The position numbers and the translations under genes are program-made. Of a stretch of 10,031 nucleotides of DNA, positions 6,011-10,031 are shown in pieces; position 1 is the stretch's first letter, and every line of letters starts with the position of its first letter. Under the pieces are notes generated by a model. That model was not told the origin of the DNA and made no database searches. It saw nothing but the letters and a program-made list of their open reading frames with translations. Source of the DNA: JANNMJ01 sp031397815 (GTDB lineage: Bacteria; Bacteroidota; Bacteroidia; Cytophagales; Hymenobacteraceae); the NCBI GenBank assembly GCA_031397815.1, contig JANNMJ010000118.1:1-10031 (forward strand), in the 5' to 3' direction.

Positions 6011-6397
6011 ATGTCGCGCCTGACCCACCACGTCCGCCTACTTATCGTTGCTTTGGCGGCGGTGTGCGCGGTGGCGTTCAATCATCGGCATGTGGCGATG
6101 GTGCGGCACGTAGCCGCTGCCGGGCCGCACAGCACGGTGGTGAAGGGGACGCGGGCGGTGGTGGTGCGCGAGCGGGTTTCGCTCGAATCCATCCACGCGG
6201 ATGTGGTGGCGGTGGCTGGGCCAGTGGCCGAATGGTTCCCCCCTACCCTCCTCGACCGCGACCCGCTCGGGACGTGGCTCAACGAAAAAACTCCTGCGCT
6301 GGGCACGTTGCCCACGCTTCCGGTTCGGGCAGTGGCCCGCGCCGTGCCGGCTCTGGCCCGGCTGCTCCGGGCTTCCGTGGCCCCGCAAGCGCCCTAG
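6011..6397 (+). CDS. Unknown 128-residue protein with signal/anchor, upstream of secDF
   Basis: I do not recognise a family. Residues 1-9 (MSRLTHHVR) are basic and 10-23 (LLIVALAAVCAVAF) hydrophobic, forming a signal peptide or a single N-in membrane anchor. The rest is rich in Ala, Val, Arg and His, with a WFPPTLLDRDPLGTWL stretch at 75-90 and an Ala/Arg/Leu helix-like region (105-122) before a Pro-rich end, VAPQAP and stop. Cysteine occurs only once, at 19, without a good lipobox. GC-rich third positions agree with the neighbouring genes, and a consensus promoter sits directly in front, which together favour a real gene over other frames in this stretch. It lies 164 nt upstream of secDF on the same strand with no terminator between. 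A short secreted or anchored ORF ahead of a Sec gene is the arrangement of SecM/VemP-type regulators, but no known arrest motif is present. Confidence 0.6.
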   Translation: MSRLTHHVRLLIVALAAVCAVAFNHRHVAMVRHVAAAGPHSTVVKGTRAVVVRERVSLESIHADVVAVAGPVAEWFPPTLLDRDPLGTWLNEKTPALGTLPTLPVRAVARAVPALARLLRASVAPQAP

Positions 6398-6459
6398 CGG
6401 CGCGGCTGAACGCTGCTTATTATTTATTCGGCCATTTAGGGTCCAGCCCACCCGACCGA

Positions 6460-6526
6460 CGAAGCTTTTGCTTCGCGGCGGAAGGCGCACCCGGCCGAGC
6501 GTCAGTCAGCGAAGCGAGAGCTTCGC
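6460..6526 (+). promoter_or_regulatory. Twin interchangeable hairpins in the secDF leader
   Basis: CGAAGC (6460-6465) pairs with GCTTCG (6470-6475) around TTTT, and GCGAAGC (6509-6515) pairs with GCTTCGC (6520-6526) around a GAGA tetraloop. All arms share one sequence, so a rival fold is possible: 6460-6465 with 6520-6525 enclosing 6470-6476 with 6509-6515. A run of six T follows at 6537-6542, ten bases after the second stem, too far for a standard terminator. The pairing is visible; a role in secDF control is inference. No other gene is seen in the 164-nt spacer (6398-6561). Confidence 0.5.
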
Positions 6527-6561
6527 GTTCCCTCCGTTTTTTCGTTTTCTCTTAATTTCCA

Positions 6562-9500
6562 ATGCGTAACAAAGGACTAATCGTCACGCTGACGATTATC
6601 GTGGCCGCGCTGTGTAGCTGGTATTTGCTGCTCACGTATCAGGCCCGGAAGGTGGAAGATCGCGCCAACGCGTTCGCCACCAAGAATGGTAAAATCGACG
6701 AGCATCTGCGGAACGTCTACCTTGATTCTATCTGGAATCAGCCCGTTTTCATGGGCAAGACGTACCAAGACCTCAAGAAAAGCGAGCTGGGCATGGGCCT
6801 CGACCTGAAGGGCGGGATGCACGTGACGATGGAAGTTTCGCCGGTCGAAATCCTCCGCTCGATGGCCGGTCACTCGCAGGACCCCGCGTTTCAGCAGGCG
6901 CTGAAGCTGGCGTCGGAGCGGCAGCGCGACTCGCAGGAGCCGTTCACGAGCTTGTTCCTGAAAGCTTACCGCGAAGTGGCGCCGGACGGCAAACTCGGTC
7001 CGCTATTCGCGAACTCGGCGAACAAAGGCAAGATTTCGTACTCTTCGACCAACGATGAAGTGATGAAAGTGGTGAATGGCGAAGTGGAATCGGCCATCGA
7101 ACGGTCGTTCAACATCCTCCGCACCCGTATCGACAAGCTCGGTACGACGCAGCCGAACATTCAGCGCCTCAAAGGCACTGGCCGGATTCAGATCGAGCTG
7201 CCGGGCGTGCAAAACCCTGAGCGCGTGCGCAAAATGCTGCAAGGCCAAGCCAAGCTGGAGTTCTGGGAAGTGTACAAGGGGCAGGAAGTCAATCCGTACC
7301 TCGTGCAGCTCAACGACTTCATGCTCAAGCAGGAAGCCGCCGCCAAGCTGACCGGCGCCGACACCGACGCACCGGCTGAAACCGACGCGCTGGCTGCCGC
7401 TGCCGCCGGGTCCGACTCGCTCAGCCTGAACGTCAACACGGAAGAGCAAGGCGCTACGGCTTCGACCGATTCGGCTAAAACCGACTCCGCATCGCTCGCC
7501 GCGCAGCTCGATAAGAAGGCTGACACCGCGAAGGCTGCTACCGCCAAAGCCGACTCGCTCAACAGCAAGCAAGCCAAGGCGCTGAGCTATTTCGTGCCGA
7601 TGCCGAACGGCCTCGGCGCCAACGTGCGCGATACGGCGAAAGTGAACGCCCTCTTCGCGCGGAGCGATGTGCGCGCCATCTTCCCGCCGAACATGACCCC
7701 GCTGTGGGGCGTGAAGGCGATTGAAGGCGACAAGCGTCAGCAGTACTTGGAGATGTATTTCGTGAAGAAAGGCCGCTCAGAGACTGCGCAGGCGCCCGTT
7801 AGCGGCGAATTCGTGACCGACGCTCGGCAGGATTTCGACCAACAGGGTCGCGCCGAAGTGCTGATGCAGATGAACCCGACCGGCGCCCGCAAGTGGCAGA
7901 AGCTGACGGGGTCGAACATCGGTCGTCAGGTGGCTATCGTGCTTGATAACTACGTGTATTCGGCGCCGAACGTGCAGAGCGAAATCGGCGGCGGCTCGTC
8001 GTCGATCAGCGGTTCGTTCACGGTGGAAGAAGCGCAGGATTTGGCGAACGTGCTGAAAATCGGTAAGCTGCCCGCGCCTACTCGCATCGTCGAGGAAGCC
8101 GTGGTGGGGCCGTCGCTCGGTCAGGAAGCCATTACGCGTGGTCTGTTGAGCACGCTCGGCGGTATCGCCGTGATTATGCTCTTCATGGTGGGATACTACA
8201 ACCGTGGTGGGCTGGTGGCCGATTTGGCCCTGCTCATCAACTTGTTCTTCATCCTCGGGATTCTGGCGCAGTTCAGCGTGGCGCTGACGCTGCCGGGTAT
8301 CGCGGGTATCGTGCTCACGCTGGCGCTCGCCGTGGATGCTAACGTGCTCGTGTATGAACGGGTGCGGGAAGAATTGGCGCACGGTCTGAGCGTGAAAGAT
8401 GCCATCGCGAAGGCCTACCACAAGGCGTTCTCGGCCATCTTCGATGCCAACGTGACCACCTTGCTCATCGCGCTGATTCTGGGCTACTTCGGCTCGGGTC
8501 CGGTGCGCGGGTTCGCCCTGACGCTCGGTATCGGCGTGTTCACGTCGTTCCTGACGGCCCTTTACCTCTCGCGGGTGGTAGTTGAGGCGCTGACGAACGG
8601 CAAAGACGAGAACCAAATCTCGTTCCGCTCGACCTTCTCGCGGGTACTCTTCAAGAACCCGAACTTCGACTTCATCGGCAAGCGGAAATACGCTTACGCG
8701 TTCTCCATCGGCATTCTGGTGATTGGGTTTACGGTGATGTACTTCCAAGGCGGTCCGCTGCTCGGGGTTGACTTCAAAGGTGGCCGCTCTTACGTGGTGG
8801 AATTCGCGCAGCCCGTTTCAGCTTCCGACGCCCGAGAGGCTGTGCTGGCCGGTTTCCAGAACGCCGGTACGGAAGTCAAAACCTACGGCGGCGACCGTCG
8901 CCTGAAAATCACGACTTCTTACCTCTCCTCCGACGAAAGCTCGACGGCCGATAAGCAGGTGGAAACGACGATGATGGAAAGCCTGAACGCCAAGTTTGCG
9001 TCTGCTAAGCCTGAGAAGTTGAGCAGCTCGAAAGTGGGCGCGACGATGGCCGACGACATCAAGCAATCGGCCGTGGTGTCGCTGTTGGTGGCGCTGGCGG
9101 GCATCTTCCTGTACGTGATGCTGCGGTTCGGCGGTCGGTGGGAATTCTCGTTCGGGGCTGTGCTGTCGCTGTTCCACGATGCGCTGTTCCTGCTCGCGGG
9201 CTTCGCCATTGCGCGTCTGTTCGGCCTGAACTACGAGATGGACCAAGTATTCATCGCGGCGGTGCTCACAGTGGTGGGCTTCTCGATGAACGACACGGTC
9301 GTGATTTACGACCGTCTGCGCGAGTACTTGAAAGAGAACCCGCGCCTGACGTTCGCCCAAATCGCTAACCCCGCTCTCAACAGCACGCTCTCGCGGACGC
9401 TGATTACGTCGACCACGATTTTCCTCGTCGTCCTCGTGCTCTTCATCTTCGGTGGTGAGACGCTGCGCTCGTTCTCCTTCGCGATGCTCATCGGGGTGGC

Positions 9501-9756
9501 GTTCGGTACGTACTCGTCGATTTTCGTGGCAGCCTCGCTGATTTACGATACCATCAACCGCGGCAAATCCGGCGCGGAGCTGATGCACAGCACGGGCACC
9601 GGCCACGAGGGCGACCTCGTCCCGAGCCTCGACCGCTCACCGCTCGCCGCCAACTACGGCCCGACGTCGTCGGGTCTGATGGGCGCCGCCGGCGCGATGG
9701 CGAACAACCCGCAATCGCTCGGCAACAACCCACTTCAGGGGAATTTGCCTAGCTAA
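6562..9756 (+). CDS. secDF: Fused protein translocase subunit SecDF
   Basis: A 1064-residue inner-membrane protein joining SecD and SecF, as is usual in Bacteroidota. It works with SecYEG and pulls exported chains outward using proton flow. SecD half: first membrane helix about 6-25, GLDLKGGMHV (79-88), the periplasmic P1 domain including RIDKLGTTQPNIQRL, then helices from about 528 to 680 with AVDANVLVYERVREEL, in which D592 is the conserved proton-path aspartate. SecF half: helix near 712-730, GVDFKGG (735-741), a P4 domain, and five helices from about 837 to 998 with GFSMNDTVVIYDRL, D911 being the second key aspartate. Two oddities are an Ala/Asp/Ser/Thr/Lys low-complexity insert at about 258-341 inside P1, and a Gly/Asn/Ser-rich tail from about 1001 to 1064. 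The ATG at 6562 precedes a typical first helix. A strong terminator follows 34 nt after the stop. Confidence 0.98.
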   Translation: MRNKGLIVTLTIIVAALCSWYLLLTYQARKVEDRANAFATKNGKIDEHLRNVYLDSIWNQPVFMGKTYQDLKKSELGMGLDLKGGMHVTMEVSPVEILRSMAGHSQDPAFQQALKLASERQRDSQEPFTSLFLKAYREVAPDGKLGPLFANSANKGKISYSSTNDEVMKVVNGEVESAIERSFNILRTRIDKLGTTQPNIQRLKGTGRIQIELPGVQNPERVRKMLQGQAKLEFWEVYKGQEVNPYLVQLNDFMLKQEAAAKLTGADTDAPAETDALAAAAAGSDSLSLNVNTEEQGATASTDSAKTDSASLAAQLDKKADTAKAATAKADSLNSKQAKALSYFVPMPNGLGANVRDTAKVNALFARSDVRAIFPPNMTPLWGVKAIEGDKRQQYLEMYFVKKGRSETAQAPVSGEFVTDARQDFDQQGRAEVLMQMNPTGARKWQKLTGSNIGRQVAIVLDNYVYSAPNVQSEIGGGSSSISGSFTVEEAQDLANVLKIGKLPAPTRIVEEAVVGPSLGQEAITRGLLSTLGGIAVIMLFMVGYYNRGGLVADLALLINLFFILGILAQFSVALTLPGIAGIVLTLALAVDANVLVYERVREELAHGLSVKDAIAKAYHKAFSAIFDANVTTLLIALILGYFGSGPVRGFALTLGIGVFTSFLTALYLSRVVVEALTNGKDENQISFRSTFSRVLFKNPNFDFIGKRKYAYAFSIGILVIGFTVMYFQGGPLLGVDFKGGRSYVVEFAQPVSASDAREAVLAGFQNAGTEVKTYGGDRRLKITTSYLSSDESSTADKQVETTMMESLNAKFASAKPEKLSSSKVGATMADDIKQSAVVSLLVALAGIFLYVMLRFGGRWEFSFGAVLSLFHDALFLLAGFAIARLFGLNYEMDQVFIAAVLTVVGFSMNDTVVIYDRLREYLKENPRLTFAQIANPALNSTLSRTLITSTTIFLVVLVLFIFGGETLRSFSFAMLIGVAFGTYSSIFVAASLIYDTINRGKSGAELMHSTGTGHEGDLVPSLDRSPLAANYGPTSSGLMGAAGAMANNPQSLGNNPLQGNLPS

Positions 9757-9784
9757 GCAGGGCTGCCCGTAACAGGGCAAGTTG

Positions 9785-9837
9785 AAAATTCCAAGAACGC
9801 CCGGTCTCCATTGCGGAGGCCGGGCGTTCTTGGTTTT
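9785..9837 (+). terminator. Strong terminator after secDF
   Basis: A perfect 14-bp stem (9791-9804 with 9820-9833) continues inward for five more pairs including one T-G wobble (9805-9809 with 9815-9819) around a 5-nt loop ATTGC. TTTT follows at 9834-9837 and AAAA precedes at 9785-9788, so it could stop transcription from either side. It lies 34 nt past the secDF stop. Confidence 0.92.
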
Positions 9838-9874
9838 GAGGGCGGGGCAAGCAGGGTTCGCGTGGTTCGTGTTT

Positions 9875-9911
9875 AGCCCGGGGTAGATTTCTGCGAAATC
9901 AACCCCGGGCT
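9875..9911. repeat. REP-like inverted repeat 1
   Basis: Bases 9875-9890 pair with 9896-9911 with one mismatch in 16, around CTGCG. The outer arm begins AGCCCGGGGT, the same ten bases that open the hairpin at 9982. It has no T tract and lies beyond the secDF terminator, so a dispersed palindrome of the REP type is more likely than a terminator. Confidence 0.7.
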
Positions 9912-9917
9912 TTGGAG

Positions 9918-9975
9918 AAGAACCCCGTTGGGGTTCCCCGATTGATTGCGTCATGCGAACCCCAACGGGGTTCTT
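9918..9975. repeat. Perfect 18-bp inverted repeat 2
   Basis: Bases 9918-9935 and 9958-9975 are perfect inverted copies of 18 bp built on GAACCCCGTTGGGGTTC, with a 22-nt loop. Each arm is itself largely palindromic (AACCCCGTTGGGGTT), so each can fold alone. It is flanked on both sides by the AGCCCGGGGT hairpins. The symmetry is visible; mobility as a REP/REPIN unit is inference. Confidence 0.75.
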
Positions 9976-9981
9976 TTCCAC

Positions 9982-10022
9982 AGCCCGGGGTTAGCGGCGC
10001 TTTGCGCCGACTACCCTGGGCT
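9982..10022. repeat. REP-like inverted repeat 3
   Basis: An imperfect hairpin in which AGCCCGGGGT (9982-9991) faces ACCCTGGGCT (10013-10022) and CGGCGC (9995-10000) pairs with GCGCCG (10004-10009) around TTT. It shares its outer arm with the repeat at 9875 but has a different core, suggesting a diverged copy of the same element. Confidence 0.6.
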
Positions 10023-10031
10023 AACGCTGCC

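Noticed and set aside
6201..6569. Open frame overlapping the secDF start by eight bases
   Set aside because: The predicted product is rich in Arg, Pro and Trp with no domain, its start lies inside the better supported 6011 ORF, and no promoter points to it; overlap alone is weak evidence of coupling.
7777..8748. Long minus-strand frame inside secDF, and a similar one at 8818-9606
   Set aside because: Both are antisense shadows of secDF: His/Arg/Gln/Glu-rich products without domains, over a gene with strong family motifs.
9834..10031. Tandem palindromes considered as a CRISPR array
   Set aside because: The repeats are inverted, differ in core sequence, and have no regular unique spacers or cas genes nearby.

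Overview
The window looks like chromosomal DNA from a GC-rich Bacteroidota of the Hymenobacter/Cytophagales type. The reasons are a fused SecD-SecF protein, a GlmU-like sugar nucleotidyltransferase of the Bacteroidota-specific kind next to a type B ribosomal protein L31, a DUF4846 protein, promoter elements that fit the Bacteroidota TTG / TAnnTTTG consensus, and no clear Shine-Dalgarno sites. The genus is inferred from gene content and composition; no rRNA gene is present to confirm it.

Layout. Bases 1-128 are non-coding and begin with a small GC-rich hairpin. Bases 129-1284 (minus) hold a GlmU-family gene whose last 47 codons are out of frame because of one extra G in a G tract at 274-277. 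Bases 1452-1724 (minus) encode ribosomal protein L31 type B, with its own terminator (1387-1423), a leader hairpin and a good promoter (1803-1832). Divergently, 1965-2393 encodes a small exported protein with an FnIII-like fold, closed by a strong terminator at 2455-2482. A co-directional run of five genes follows: a PyrR-like phosphoribosyltransferase, an XTP/dITP diphosphatase (RdgB), a uridine kinase with a TTG start, an exported DUF4846 protein, and an M23 zinc endopeptidase. Next come a 128-residue protein of unknown function with a signal/anchor segment (6011-6397, with a promoter touching its start codon), a 164-nt spacer with two interchangeable hairpins, and the 1064-residue SecDF gene (6562-9756) closed by a long terminator hairpin. 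The last 190 bases are a cluster of REP-like inverted repeats.

How the genes fit together. The first three genes of the run (PyrR-like, RdgB, Udk) concern nucleotide salvage and cleaning of the nucleotide pool. The next two are exported and probably act on the envelope; DUF4846 carries a Cys/His pattern reminiscent of papain-like wall hydrolases and sits directly beside a wall peptidase. SecDF pulls exported proteins through SecYEG using the proton motive force.

The most interesting candidate for something undescribed is the signal-bearing 128-residue ORF directly upstream of secDF, followed by a leader able to form two mutually exclusive structures. This resembles the architecture of Sec-monitoring arrest peptides (SecM, VemP). 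It is a hypothesis: no known arrest motif is present.
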